64,000 nt of DNA from Streptomyces olivaceoviridis (GTDB taxonomy: Bacteria; Actinomycetota; Actinomycetes; Streptomycetales; Streptomycetaceae), in the NCBI RefSeq assembly GCF_014650115.1, contig NZ_BMUI01000001.1, forward strand, positions 558,001 through 622,000, written 5' to 3'. This document shows, piece by piece, positions 28,532 to 37,640 of this stretch. Positions within the stretch are counted from its first letter, which is position 1; each line of letters opens with the position of its first letter. The position numbers were made by a program, and so were the translations under genes. Under the pieces are notes generated by a model. That model made no database searches and had not been told where the DNA came from. It worked only from the letters and a program-made list of their open reading frames with translations.

Positions 28532-29452
28532 ATGGTCGGCTCGTCGCATGAGGCGTTGCACCGGATCTTCCAGAAGGATCCGGCGTTGCTGACGCGGGCG
28601 TTACAGCGGGTGCTGGATGTGCCGTTCCCGGAGCCGCGGGAGATCGCGGCGCTGAACGTGGACCTGACGGAGATCGAGCCGGTCGAACGCCGGGTGGACA
28701 CGTTGCTGCGGGCGGAGACGGATCAGGGCACGTATCTGCTGGTGGTGGAGTCACAGGGGAAGGTGGACGAGCGTAAGCGGGGCAGCTGGCCGTACTACCT
28801 GTCGTACCTGTACGAGAAGTACCGGTGCGAGCCGGTGCTGATCGTGATCACGCAGAGCAGTGCTACGGCGAAGTGGGCCTCGCGTCCGATCCGGTTCGGG
28901 TTCTCGGGGTGGGACTCGTTGACGGTGCGTCCGCTGGTGCTGGGTCCGGACAACGTGCCGGTGATCGCGGACGAGCGGCAGGCCGAGCGGGACGTCCCCC
29001 TTGCGGTGCTGTCGGCGATGACACACGGGCGTGGGCCGGGGGCGGCGGCCATACTGGAATCCCTGGCATCCGCCCTGCGGACCATCGACCCCGACAGTGC
29101 CGCGGTCTTCGTGCAGTTCGTCGACTCATGCCTGGCCGATCCCCAGGCGAAGCAGATGTGGAGGGATTTGATGACGGCGATCCAGTACTTCTGGCGACAC
29201 CCGCTGGCCGAGCAGGTACGGGAAGAAGGACGGGAGCAGGGCCTGGAGGAGGGCTTGGAGCAGGGGCTGGAACAAGGCCGGGCGGAGGCCAAGGCCGAGA
29301 TGGTGCTGCACATCCTGGAATGGCGTGGCGTCCTCGTGCCGGAAGCCGTCCGCGAACGGGTGAACGCCTGCACAGACCTCGACCAGTTGGAGACCTGGGC
29401 CCAGCGAGCCGTTCACGCGGCGGACGCCACGGAGTTGTTCACCGAGGAGTGA
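28532..29452 (+). CDS. Rpn-family recombination-promoting nuclease (PD-(D/E)XK type)
   Basis: 306 residues. The PD-(D/E)XK-like core is visible as ERRVDTLLRAE (Asp) followed by YLLVVESQGKVD (Glu-x-Gln). The C-terminal tail EEGLEQGLEQGRAEAKAEM with its EG-rich repeats is typical of Rpn proteins, which resemble IS-element-borne nucleases. It probably nicks or cuts DNA; phage-defence roles are reported for some relatives. The ATG at 28532 has AAGGAG seven bases upstream, better than the ATG 15 bp earlier. It marks an accessory patch. Confidence 0.8.
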   Translation: MVGSSHEALHRIFQKDPALLTRALQRVLDVPFPEPREIAALNVDLTEIEPVERRVDTLLRAETDQGTYLLVVESQGKVDERKRGSWPYYLSYLYEKYRCEPVLIVITQSSATAKWASRPIRFGFSGWDSLTVRPLVLGPDNVPVIADERQAERDVPLAVLSAMTHGRGPGAAAILESLASALRTIDPDSAAVFVQFVDSCLADPQAKQMWRDLMTAIQYFWRHPLAEQVREEGREQGLEEGLEQGLEQGRAEAKAEMVLHILEWRGVLVPEAVRERVNACTDLDQLETWAQRAVHAADATELFTEE

Positions 29453-29663
29453 GCAAGTAGCCCTTGGGCCGCGGAAGCGGTGGCCCAGCCCGGCACCGGG
29501 CCCTCGGGTCGGCTGCGTCCGCATCGTCGGCAGGGGTGCGCGGTCGGGCCTCGGCGGTTTACGGCCACTTGCGGGCCGCTGTCGATCCGGCCACGTCCCG
29601 TTCGACGTCATGATGTGCGGCGCCTCGCTGCACGATGACGCGACGGGACTGACGAGGACACAC

Positions 29664-30308
29664 GTGGATCAACTGCTGAGAGTCATGAACTTCAACGTGT
29701 CGATTGACGGAATCGGTGCCGGTGAGTACCAGAGTCTTGAGCGGCCGTTCGGGCACGACCATCCCGAGAGGCTGTTCGCCTGGGCCGGAGCCACGGCGAG
29801 CTGGCCCATGCGCACGGATCCCGGGGGGAGCCGGGGCCTCGACGACTACTTCACGCGGGACTTCGCACGCGACATCGGCGCCGAGATCATGGGCCGCAAC
29901 AAGTTCGGGCCCCAGCGTGGGCCCTGGCAGGACCATGACTGGCGCGGCTGGTGGGGGGTGGAGCCCCCGTTCCGCACCCCGGTGTTCGTCATGACCCACC
30001 ACACGCGTCCGTCGTTCACGCTCCGCGACACCACGTTCCATTTCGTCGACGGCGACCCGGCCACGGTCCTCGAACGGGCGCGGGAGGCGGCGCAGGGCAA
30101 GGACGTCCGGCTCGGCGGCGGGGTCACCACCATCCGGCAGTTCCTTGATGCCGGCCTCGTCGACACCATGCATGTGGCGGTCTCGCCGGTGAAGCTCGGG
30201 TCCGGACTGCGGCTGTGGGAGTCCCCCGATGACCTGCTCGACCGGTTCCACCTGGACGTCGTGCCCAGCCCGAGTGGTGTGACGCACCACCTGTTCTGGC
30301 GAAGGTGA
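29664..30308 (+). CDS. dihydrofolate reductase-like (RibD C-terminal) protein
   Basis: 214 residues from a GTG at 29664 with GAGGA upstream. The reductase-like fold shows MNFNVSIDGIGAG, EIMGRNKFGPQRGPW, and the nucleotide-binding GKDVRLGGGVTTIRQFL with the VSPVKLGSGLRLWES strand. Such proteins are usually annotated as dihydrofolate reductase family; the true substrate is rarely known. The frame extends upstream, but the family-like sequence starts here. Confidence 0.78.
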   Translation: MDQLLRVMNFNVSIDGIGAGEYQSLERPFGHDHPERLFAWAGATASWPMRTDPGGSRGLDDYFTRDFARDIGAEIMGRNKFGPQRGPWQDHDWRGWWGVEPPFRTPVFVMTHHTRPSFTLRDTTFHFVDGDPATVLERAREAAQGKDVRLGGGVTTIRQFLDAGLVDTMHVAVSPVKLGSGLRLWESPDDLLDRFHLDVVPSPSGVTHHLFWRR

Positions 30309-30327
30309 CGCGAGGGACCATCCAAGT

Positions 30328-30696
30328 TCAGGCCGCGGGAGTGAGGGGGCGTCCGCCCCAGCGGATGCCCTTCTCGCCGCGGATGCGGGCGCGTTCCGTG
30401 CGCTCGGCGGCCGGGACGTCGCGGTGGCGGGCGTTGGTGTTGCACCAGCGCAGACCGTGAACTGCCTCAGCGGTCCGGACGGCCTCCCGCCCGCCGAGGG
30501 GCCAGGCAGGCCAGGCCGATCTCGTTGAACCGCTGGATCACTTCGCGGACGGTGTCCTCGTCGGCCCGCACCAGTTGGGCGATACCGGCACCCGGTTCCC
30601 GCCGACCGAGGCCAGCAGCGTCATCGCGCGCCGGTGGCGCACCGAACTGGTGCGGCCCACGACCACCGACCCGGCGAAACCGTGCGGTCGGAGCAC
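30328..30696 (-). pseudogene. frameshifted and internally deleted transposase remnant (IS630-like)
   Basis: Reading the minus strand, a start near VLRPHGFAGSVVVGRTSSV leads to ALTLLASVGGNR-like sequence. The frame then breaks near 30590 and continues as IAQLVRADEDTVREVIQRF, typical of the HTH region of IS630-type transposases. It stops at 30467. A separate C-terminal-like piece, LRWCNTNARHRDVPAAERTE, follows to 30328. The catalytic middle is missing, so this is a decayed copy. No terminal inverted repeats were seen. The family assignment of the tail is less sure than that of the HTH part. Confidence 0.65.
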
Positions 30697-31466
30697 TAGC
30701 GGCGGTGGCGGGGTTTGTCCTGGCGCGGGGGGAGCGTCAGGGTGATTTGACGGACCAGTTGCTGGAAGCATGCCAGGGACGCGCATGCGGGGAGGGCGGC
30801 GCCGGCGATACCTGTGATCGTTCGGTCGGCCTGGGCCACGCACAGCATCATCGCGACGGATGAGAACAGCAGGACGATGAACCACGAGTGCAGGGCCCGG
30901 CGCTGGTGCAAGGCACTGCGCAGGATGGAGAGGGAAGCCACCATCCAGGGGCCGTACACGAGAATGGGCCACCAGGCGATCATCTCGCCGCTCGTGCTCG
31001 ACGTGATGTTCCGCAGTGGCCCGTAAGCCGCCATTCCGCCGAATACGCTGACCATCGCCACGATGACAGAAACGAATGCGGCGATCACGAAGCTGCCGGT
31101 CTGCATCCATTTGACGTGGATTTTTCGAACCCGGCTCTTGCGGTGTCCGGCCCCGGCGGAAGGGCGCCGGATGGGCGGCAGCTGTGCGGTGATCCGGGCC
31201 AGGTTCTCCATCGGGTCGGCGTAGTCGGGTGCCGGTTCGCCGCGAGGGGGCGGGACCACGGTCGGCTGCTCGGCCGGAACGGCCTCCTGGAGGAGGTAGG
31301 CGAGTTCCTCGGCCGGGTCCCAGCCCGAGTCGGGGGGCACCAGGAGGGCCGCTGAGTCCAGGGCGTCGACGGGGCTGCCGTGCCAGACGGTACCCACCGT
31401 GTAGGGGGGTGTGTCCGCGTACCGTTCACGCCGGGCGAAGGGGGAACCCGCATAGTCGTGATTCAT
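30696..31466 (-). CDS. DUF2637 membrane protein
   Basis: 256 residues. The first ~110 are polar and Pro-rich. Four membrane segments follow, starting at WMQTGSFVIAAFVSVIVAMVSV. This layout matches DUF2637 proteins, which are frequent on actinobacterial conjugative elements (SpdB-like) but also chromosomal. Its stop touches the transposase remnant. It follows a small ORF by 15 bp. The function is unknown. Confidence 0.7.
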   Translation of the reverse strand: MNHDYAGSPFARRERYADTPPYTVGTVWHGSPVDALDSAALLVPPDSGWDPAEELAYLLQEAVPAEQPTVVPPPRGEPAPDYADPMENLARITAQLPPIRRPSAGAGHRKSRVRKIHVKWMQTGSFVIAAFVSVIVAMVSVFGGMAAYGPLRNITSSTSGEMIAWWPILVYGPWMVASLSILRSALHQRRALHSWFIVLLFSSVAMMLCVAQADRTITGIAGAALPACASLACFQQLVRQITLTLPPRQDKPRHRR

Positions 31467-31481
31467 GAAGATCCGCCCCCG

Positions 31482-31763
31482 TCACACGCGATCCGCGCGA
31501 CAGTCAGAGTTTGCCTGGTCGGTCCATCGTTGATTAAGTTCCTCCTGAACCGCTTCCAACAGCGTGAGGAACTCGCGGAGCAGCGACTCGGTGGCCTGGG
31601 GTTCGACGCGCACGCCGTCCCCGCGCAAGGTGCCACGCGCCTCCAGCGAGCGTGCAACACCGGGTGTGTAAATATACCTTCCCACCGTCGCCACACGACT
31701 CGCAGACAGACTGTCTTTCCTCGCGTCGCGGTGAGGCAAGCCATGGAACCTTGCTGTCGTCAT
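31482..31763 (-). CDS. small hypothetical protein
   Basis: 93 residues from an ATG at 31763, ending 15 bp before the DUF2637 gene. The C-terminal half has coding-like third-position GC and a helical LLREFLTLLEAVQEELNQRW segment; the N-terminal part is less GC-rich. No family was recognised and no clear ribosome site is present, so the start is uncertain. Confidence 0.4.
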   Translation of the reverse strand: MTTARFHGLPHRDARKDSLSASRVATVGRYIYTPGVARSLEARGTLRGDGVRVEPQATESLLREFLTLLEAVQEELNQRWTDQANSDCRADRV

Positions 31764-32034
31764 ATTCGAGCTAACGCCGCCCCCTCTCCTCCAGATGCGC
31801 GGCAAATGAGTGAACATGACGCAGGGAAAACATTGGAAGTGCGTTTTTTCATTTGTGTCATTCGCTTTTCAGTGGCCCGTTTATGGGTCGAGTGGTTTGT
31901 ATTCTGAGAACCCTTCCGGTCTGATCGTCCGCCCCGTCGCCGGCGGTCCGTCCGGCGCCGGGGCGGACGGCCCCCTCGCACACCCCCGGTCACGATTGGG
32001 TCTCGGCCGCCCGGCACCCCTTGCCTCCGACCCG

Positions 32035-32081
32035 TGTAATCGATTCCAATCCTCCCTACGGCAGGGATGTAATCGATTCCA
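32035..32081 (+). promoter_or_regulatory. paired operators upstream of the ribose regulator
   Basis: TGTAATCGATTCCA occurs at 32035-32048 and again at 32068-32081, 33 bp apart, with a palindromic ATCGAT centre. This is the pattern of a LacI-type operator pair just upstream of the lacI-type gene, implying autoregulation of the whole operon. The 344-bp region from 31764 to 32107 has no other gene, and its left part is relatively AT-rich. Confidence 0.7.
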
Positions 32082-32107
32082 CGATCCACGAGGAGGTGGG
32101 GCCGGCG

Positions 32108-33166
32108 ATGGCGAGCATCAAGGATGTGGCCGCTGCGGCGGGTGTGTCCGTGGCCACCGTGTCGCGCGCGCTGAACGGGCATCCGTCCGTCAGTGCCGAC
32201 GCGCGGGCACGGGTGATGGAGGCCGTGGACGCCCTGGGCTACCGGCCCAACGCCGTCGCCCGCTCCCTCCGGACGGATCAGACCCGTACCCTCGGGCTGG
32301 TCATCAGCGACGTGCTGAATCCTTACTTCACCGAGCTGGCCCGTTCCGTCGAGGAAGAGGCCCGCGCGCTCGGCTACAGCGTGATCATCGGGAACGCCGA
32401 CGAGCGGCCCGAGCTCCAGGACCATCACGTACGGACCCTGCTCGACCGGCGGATCGACGGGCTGCTCGTCTCCCCCACCGACGGCGGTTCGCCCTTGATG
32501 CTGGACGCCGCCCGGGCGGGGACGCCGATGGTGTTCGTCGACCGGTGGATCCCGGGCGTGGACGTTCCGGTGGTCCGCGCGGACGGGCAGGCCGCCGTAC
32601 GGGACCTCGTCGCCCATCTGTGCCGGCTCGGGCACCGCAGGCTCGCCATCATCGCCGGGCCCGCCGCCACCACCACCGGCAGTGAGCGTGTGGAGGCGTT
32701 CCGGGCCGCGCTCGCCGAGTACGGGCTCTCGCTCCCGGACGTCTACATCGGGCAGGGCGACTTCCAGGCGGAGAGCGGGCGGCGGGTCACCGAAGGGTTC
32801 CTCGATCTGCCGGAGCCGCCCGAGGTCGTCTTCGCCGCCGACAACCTGATGGCGCTCGGCGCCCTGGACGCCGTACGGGCGCGCGGGCTGCGCGTGCCCG
32901 ACGACATCGCGCTGGCCGCGTTCGACGACATCCCGTGGTTCGTGCACACCGATCCGCCGGTCACCGCCATCGCCCAGCCGACCGGTGAGCTGGGTCGGGC
33001 CGCCGTACGGGCCCTGGTCGACCGGATCGAGGGGCGCACCCCGCGCTCCGTCACCCTGCCCGCACGGCTCGTCGTACGCCGCTCCTGCGGAGAGACGCAC
33101 GTGCCCTCCCAGACCCCCGCACCCCCCACGCAGTCCCCCTCCCCAGTGCAAAGGAGCACGTCGTGA
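32108..33166 (+). CDS. LacI-family repressor of the ribose operon
   Basis: 352 residues. The N-terminal HTH is MASIKDVAAAAGVSVATVSRALNG, and a periplasmic-binding-like sensor follows (TLGLVISDVLNPYFTELAR, FVDRWIPGVDVPVV, AAFDDIPWF). It should bind the two operators upstream and release them on ribose or ribose-phosphate. GAGGAGG precedes the ATG at 32108. Its stop overlaps the rbsA start in GTGA, so the regulator is the first gene of the operon it controls. Confidence 0.92.
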   Translation: MASIKDVAAAAGVSVATVSRALNGHPSVSADARARVMEAVDALGYRPNAVARSLRTDQTRTLGLVISDVLNPYFTELARSVEEEARALGYSVIIGNADERPELQDHHVRTLLDRRIDGLLVSPTDGGSPLMLDAARAGTPMVFVDRWIPGVDVPVVRADGQAAVRDLVAHLCRLGHRRLAIIAGPAATTTGSERVEAFRAALAEYGLSLPDVYIGQGDFQAESGRRVTEGFLDLPEPPEVVFAADNLMALGALDAVRARGLRVPDDIALAAFDDIPWFVHTDPPVTAIAQPTGELGRAAVRALVDRIEGRTPRSVTLPARLVVRRSCGETHVPSQTPAPPTQSPSPVQRSTS

Positions 33167-34719
33167 GCAACCCGGACGAGTTGCTGCGCATCGAGGGCAT
33201 ACGCAAGACCTTCCCCGGCGTGGTCGCGCTCGACGGCGTCGACTTCGACCTGCGCCGGGGTGAGGTCCATGTACTGCTCGGTGAGAACGGCGCCGGCAAG
33301 AGCACCCTCATCAAGATGCTCTCCGGTGCCTACACCCCCGATGCCGGCCGGATCCTCGTAGGCGGTGAGGAGGTGCGCATCCATGGTGCGCAGGACTCCG
33401 AGCGCCTCGGGATCGCCACCATCTACCAGGAGTTCAACCTCGTTCCCGATCTGACCGTCGCCGAGAACATCTTCCTGGGCCGGCAGCCGCGCCGGTTCGG
33501 GATGATCGACCGGAAGCGGATGGAGGCGGAGGCCGCGACGCTGCTGGAGCGTGTCGGGGTCGATGTCTCGCCCCGGGCCCGCGTGCGGGAACTCGGCATC
33601 GCGCGGCTCCAGATGGTCGAGATCGCCAAGGCGCTCAGCCTGGACGCGCGCGTGCTCATCATGGACGAGCCGACCGCCGTGCTCACCTCGGAGGAGGTGG
33701 AGAAGCTCTTCGCCATCGTGCGGTCGCTGCGCGAGGACGGCGTGGGAATCGTCTTCATCACCCACCACCTGGAGGAGATCGCCGCCCTGGGGGACCGGGT
33801 GACCGTCATCCGGGACGGGCGCAGTGTCGGGCAGGTGCCCGCCTCGACGCCCGAGGACGAGCTCGTACGGCTGATGGTGGGGCGCTCCATCGAGCAGCAG
33901 TACCCGCGTCAGCGTCCGGAGCAGGGCGCCGCGCTGCTGTCCGTCGAGGGGCTGGGCCGTGACGGCGTGTTCCACGACGTGAGCTTCGAGGTGCACGCCG
34001 GCGAGGTCGTCGGTATCGCGGGGCTCGTGGGGGCCGGCCGTACGGAGGTCGTCCGGGCGGTGTTCGGCGCCGACCCGTACGACCACGGGGTCGTGCGGGT
34101 CTCCGGTGCCGAGCTCAAGCGGCACGACGTGAACGCGGCGATGGCGGCCGGGATCGGGCTGGTGCCGGAGGACCGCAAGGGCCAGGGACTGGTGCTGGAC
34201 GCCTCCGTCGCGGAGAACCTGGGGCTGGTGACCCTACGGTCGGCCACCCGGGCCGGGCTGGTGGACCGCAAGGCGCAGTACTCCGCCGCCGAGCGGATCG
34301 CCGGGCAGCTGGGCGTGCGCATGGCGGGCCTCGGGCAGCATGTGCGGACCCTGTCCGGCGGCAACCAGCAGAAGGTCGTCATCGGCAAGTGGCTGCTGGC
34401 CGACACCAAGGTGCTGATCCTGGACGAGCCGACGCGCGGTATCGACGTCGGCGCCAAGGTCGAGATCTACCAGCTGATCAACGAGCTGACGGCCGCCGGT
34501 GCCGCCGTGCTGATGATCTCCAGCGATCTGCCGGAGGTGCTCGGCATGAGCGACCGGGTGCTGGTGATGGCCCAGGGCCGGATCGCCGGTGAACTCCCGG
34601 CCGACGAGGCCACCCAGGACGCCGTCATGGCGCTCGCCGTCTCCACCCCGACCGCCGGCTCGGACTCCGCCACCGGCTCCACCCCCCTCACCGACAAGGA
34701 GGCCACCCGTGGCCACTGA
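33163..34719 (+). CDS. rbsA: ribose ABC transporter ATPase, two-domain
   Basis: 518 residues with two ABC ATPase domains, as in RbsA/MglA. The first carries GENGAGKSTLIKML and AVLTSEE near the Walker B; the second carries GLVGAGRTEVVRAV and TLSGGNQQKVVIGKWL. As in the family, the second Walker A is degenerate. It starts at a GTG overlapping the regulator stop, with AAGGAG 9 bp upstream. It powers the importer formed with the fused permease-binding protein encoded next. Confidence 0.93.
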   Translation: MSNPDELLRIEGIRKTFPGVVALDGVDFDLRRGEVHVLLGENGAGKSTLIKMLSGAYTPDAGRILVGGEEVRIHGAQDSERLGIATIYQEFNLVPDLTVAENIFLGRQPRRFGMIDRKRMEAEAATLLERVGVDVSPRARVRELGIARLQMVEIAKALSLDARVLIMDEPTAVLTSEEVEKLFAIVRSLREDGVGIVFITHHLEEIAALGDRVTVIRDGRSVGQVPASTPEDELVRLMVGRSIEQQYPRQRPEQGAALLSVEGLGRDGVFHDVSFEVHAGEVVGIAGLVGAGRTEVVRAVFGADPYDHGVVRVSGAELKRHDVNAAMAAGIGLVPEDRKGQGLVLDASVAENLGLVTLRSATRAGLVDRKAQYSAAERIAGQLGVRMAGLGQHVRTLSGGNQQKVVIGKWLLADTKVLILDEPTRGIDVGAKVEIYQLINELTAAGAAVLMISSDLPEVLGMSDRVLVMAQGRIAGELPADEATQDAVMALAVSTPTAGSDSATGSTPLTDKEATRGH

Positions 34720-36658
34720 CACGCTCAAGAGGCCGGCGGGCGCGAGTGGCGCCCCGGGCGGCCTGCGCCGACTGCTCCTCGACAACGGCGCGCTCACCGC
34801 GCTGATCGTCCTGGTCATCGCCCTGTCGGCGCTGTCCGGCGACTTCCTGACGACGGACAACCTGCTCAACATCGGCGTCCAGGCGGCCGTGACGGCGATC
34901 CTCGCCTTCGGCGTGACCTTCGTGATCGTCTCGGCGGGCATCGACCTGTCGGTCGGCTCGGTGGCCGCGTTGTCGGCGACCGTGCTGGCCTGGAGCGCCA
35001 CCTCCCACGGGGTGCCCGTGGTGCTCGCGGTGCTGATGGCGGTCGCCACCGGCATCGTCGCCGGTCTGGTGAACGGTTTCCTCATCGCCTACGGCAAGCT
35101 GCCGCCGTTCATCGCGACGCTGGCCATGCTGTCGGTGGGCCGCGGTCTCGCCCTGGTGATCTCGCAGGGCTCCCCCATCGCCTTCCCGGACTCGGTCTCC
35201 CACCTCGGGGACACCCTCGGCGGCTGGCTGCCGGTGCCGGTGCTGGTCATGGTGGTGATGGGACTCATCGCCGCGTTCGTGCTGGGGCGGACGTACATCG
35301 GCCGGTCCATGTACGCGATCGGCGGCAACGAGGAGGCCGCGCGGCTGTCCGGTCTCCGGGTGCAGCGGCAGAAGCTCGCGATCTACGCCCTGTCCGGGCT
35401 GTTCGCCGCCGCGGCGGGCATCGTGCTCGCCTCCCGGCTGTCCTCGGCGCAGCCGCAGGCCGCCGACGGTTACGAGCTGGACGCCATCGCGGCGGTCGTC
35501 ATCGGCGGCGCCTCGCTGGCGGGCGGCACCGGCAAGGCGTCCGGCACGCTGATCGGCGCGCTGATCCTGGCGGTGCTCCGCAACGGTCTCAACCTGCTCT
35601 CGGTCTCCGCGTTCTGGCAGCAGGTCGTGATCGGTGTCGTGATCGCGCTGGCGGTGCTGCTGGACACCGTCCGCCGCAAGGCCGGGGCGACCCCGGTGGC
35701 CGCCGGCACGGGCGGGCCGAAGGGCAAGCAGGCAGCCACGTACGCGCTCGCCGCCGTGGTCACCGTCGCCATCGTCGGCGCGACCTCCTTCCTGCACGGC
35801 GGTTCCTCGTCGTCCACGACCCCGAAGATGGGGCTGTCCCTGTCCACGCTCAACAACCCCTTCTTCGTGCAGATCCGGTCGGGTGCCCAGGCCGAGGCGA
35901 AGAAGCTGGGTGTGGACCTGACCGTCACCGACGCCCAGAACGACGCCTCGCAGCAGGCCAACCAGCTCCAGAACTTCACCAGTTCGGGCCTGGGCGCGAT
36001 CATCGTCAACCCGGTGGACTCGGACGCGGCGAGCAACTCCGTGAAGGCCGCCGACAAGGCGAAGATCCCGGTCATCGCCGTGGACCGCGGTGTCAACCAC
36101 GCGTCCGTGGACACGCTGGTGGCCTCCGACAACGTCGCCGGTGGTGAGCTGGCCGCGAAGACCATCGCCGAGAAGCTGGGCGGCAAGGGCAAGATCGTCA
36201 TCCTCCAGGGCCAGGCGGGCACGTCGGCGGCCCGGGAGCGGGCGGCCGGGTTCGCCCAGGGCCTCAAGGCCTACCCGGGCATCCAGGTGCTGGCGCAGCA
36301 GCCCGCCGACTTCGACCGCACCAAGGGCCTCGACGTGATGTCGAACCTGCTCCAGGCCCACCCGGACGTGCAGGGCGTCATCGCCGCCAACGACGAGATG
36401 GCTCTGGGCGCGATCAAGGCGCTCGGCTCCAAGGCCGGCAAGTCCGTGCAGGTGGTCGGCTTCGACGGCACCCCGGACGGCCTGACCGCGGTCAAGAACG
36501 GCACGCTGTACGCGTCCGTCGCCCAGCAGCCCTCGCAGCTGGGGAAGATCGCCGTGGACAACGCCCTCAAGGCGGTCAAGGGCGACAAGGTGGACCCGAC
36601 GGTGAAGGTGCCGGTGAAGGTGGTCACCAAGGACAACGTGGCCGGCTTCACCGGCTGA
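34709..36658 (+). CDS. fusion of ribose ABC permease (RbsC) and substrate-binding protein (RbsB)
   Basis: 649 residues from a GTG at 34709 with AAGGAGG upstream, overlapping rbsA by 11 bp. Residues 20-325 are an RbsC permease with about eight to ten membrane segments (ITFVIVSAG-like IDLSVGSVAAL, GLRVQRQKLAIYALSG). Residues 341-363 are an extra membrane segment. Residues about 370-649 are an RbsB binding protein (MGLSLSTLNNPFFVQIRSG, VIAVDRGVNHASVDTLV). The extra segment takes the binding domain outside, so each transporter would carry tethered receptors instead of a free lipoprotein. The frame is continuous. Confidence 0.9.
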   Translation: MATDTLKRPAGASGAPGGLRRLLLDNGALTALIVLVIALSALSGDFLTTDNLLNIGVQAAVTAILAFGVTFVIVSAGIDLSVGSVAALSATVLAWSATSHGVPVVLAVLMAVATGIVAGLVNGFLIAYGKLPPFIATLAMLSVGRGLALVISQGSPIAFPDSVSHLGDTLGGWLPVPVLVMVVMGLIAAFVLGRTYIGRSMYAIGGNEEAARLSGLRVQRQKLAIYALSGLFAAAAGIVLASRLSSAQPQAADGYELDAIAAVVIGGASLAGGTGKASGTLIGALILAVLRNGLNLLSVSAFWQQVVIGVVIALAVLLDTVRRKAGATPVAAGTGGPKGKQAATYALAAVVTVAIVGATSFLHGGSSSSTTPKMGLSLSTLNNPFFVQIRSGAQAEAKKLGVDLTVTDAQNDASQQANQLQNFTSSGLGAIIVNPVDSDAASNSVKAADKAKIPVIAVDRGVNHASVDTLVASDNVAGGELAAKTIAEKLGGKGKIVILQGQAGTSAARERAAGFAQGLKAYPGIQVLAQQPADFDRTKGLDVMSNLLQAHPDVQGVIAANDEMALGAIKALGSKAGKSVQVVGFDGTPDGLTAVKNGTLYASVAQQPSQLGKIAVDNALKAVKGDKVDPTVKVPVKVVTKDNVAGFTG

Positions 36659-36672
36659 CAACAGGCGATTCG

Positions 36673-36709
36673 GGCGGGCGGCCCCGGGCACTTCCGGGGC
36701 CGGCCCGCC
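36673..36709 (+). promoter_or_regulatory. hairpin inside the ribose operon
   Basis: GGCGGGC plus GGCCCCGG (36673-36687) pairs with CCGGGGCC plus GCCCGCC (36694-36709), 15 bp with one bulge. It sits between rbsCB and rbsK with no T-tract, so it may stabilise or partly terminate the transport-gene message. Confidence 0.55.
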
Positions 36710-36737
36710 TGGCGTCATCTCTCAGGGGAGTCAACTG

Positions 36738-37640
36738 ATGTACGACTACGACCTTCTGGTCGTGGGATCGGCCAATGCCGACCTGGTGATCGGTGTCGAG
36801 CGGCGGCCGGCCGCCGGCGAGACGGTGCTCGGCGGCGATCTGGCCGTGCACCCGGGCGGCAAGGGCGCCAACCAGGCGGTCGCCGCGGCCCGGCTCGGTG
36901 CCGCCACGGCCCTGCTGGCGCGGGTCGGCGACGACGGCCACGGCCGGCTGCTGCTCGACTCCCTGCGCGAGGCCGGGGTCGACACGGTGGGCGTGCTGGT
37001 GGGCGGGGCCCCGACGGGGGTCGCGCTGATCACCGTCGACCCGTCCGGCGACAACAGCATCGTGGTGTCGCCGGGCGCCAACTCCCGCCTGCTGCCGGCG
37101 GACGTCCGGGCTGCGGCGGGCGTCCTGCGCGCCTCCCGGGTGGTGTCGGCGCAGCTGGAGATCCCGCTGGAGACGGTCGTGGAGGTCGTACGGAACCTGG
37201 CGCCGGGCAGTCGCTTCGTGCTGAACCCGTCGCCGCCGCGCGAGCTGCCCGCGGAGGTGCTGGCGGCGTGTGACCCGCTGATCCTCAACGAGCACGAGGC
37301 ACGGGTGGTCCTCGGGGACGCCTGCGCGAGCGACGATCCCGAGGACTGGGCCCGGCTGCTGCTGGCCAGGGGTCCCCGCTCGGTGGTGGTGACGCTGGGC
37401 GCGGAGGGGGCGCTGGTGGCCGACGGCTCGGGGGCGACCCGGGTGCCGTCGGTGACGGTGGACGCGGTGGACACCACGGGTGCCGGGGACGCGTTCACGG
37501 CCGCCCTGGCCTGGAAGCTCGGTTCCGGTGCGGACCTGGCGGACGCGGCGGCCTACGCGGCCCGCGTCGGCGCGGCGGCCGTGACCAGGCGGGGCGCGCA
37601 GGAGTCGTACCCGACGGCGGAGGAGGTCGAGGCCCTGTGA
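36738..37640 (+). CDS. rbsK: ribokinase
   Basis: 300 residues, PfkB family, phosphorylating ribose to ribose-5-phosphate. The N-terminal PGGKGANQAVAAARLG and the C-terminal DTTGAGDAFTAALAW signature with catalytic Asp near residue 250 are present. GGGGAG lies upstream of the ATG. It follows the transporter by 79 bp containing a hairpin and overlaps rbsD by four bases. Confidence 0.95.
   Translation: MYDYDLLVVGSANADLVIGVERRPAAGETVLGGDLAVHPGGKGANQAVAAARLGAATALLARVGDDGHGRLLLDSLREAGVDTVGVLVGGAPTGVALITVDPSGDNSIVVSPGANSRLLPADVRAAAGVLRASRVVSAQLEIPLETVVEVVRNLAPGSRFVLNPSPPRELPAEVLAACDPLILNEHEARVVLGDACASDDPEDWARLLLARGPRSVVVTLGAEGALVADGSGATRVPSVTVDAVDTTGAGDAFTAALAWKLGSGADLADAAAYAARVGAAAVTRRGAQESYPTAEEVEAL

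Noticed and set aside
30696..31466. Integrated conjugative element based on the DUF2637 protein
   Set aside because: No integrase, excisionase, replication or transfer genes and no attachment-site repeats are present nearby; DUF2637 alone is not enough.
31380..31907. Plus-strand 175-residue ORF in the lower-GC region
   Set aside because: No ribosome site or family features; the opposite small ORF has better third-position GC.
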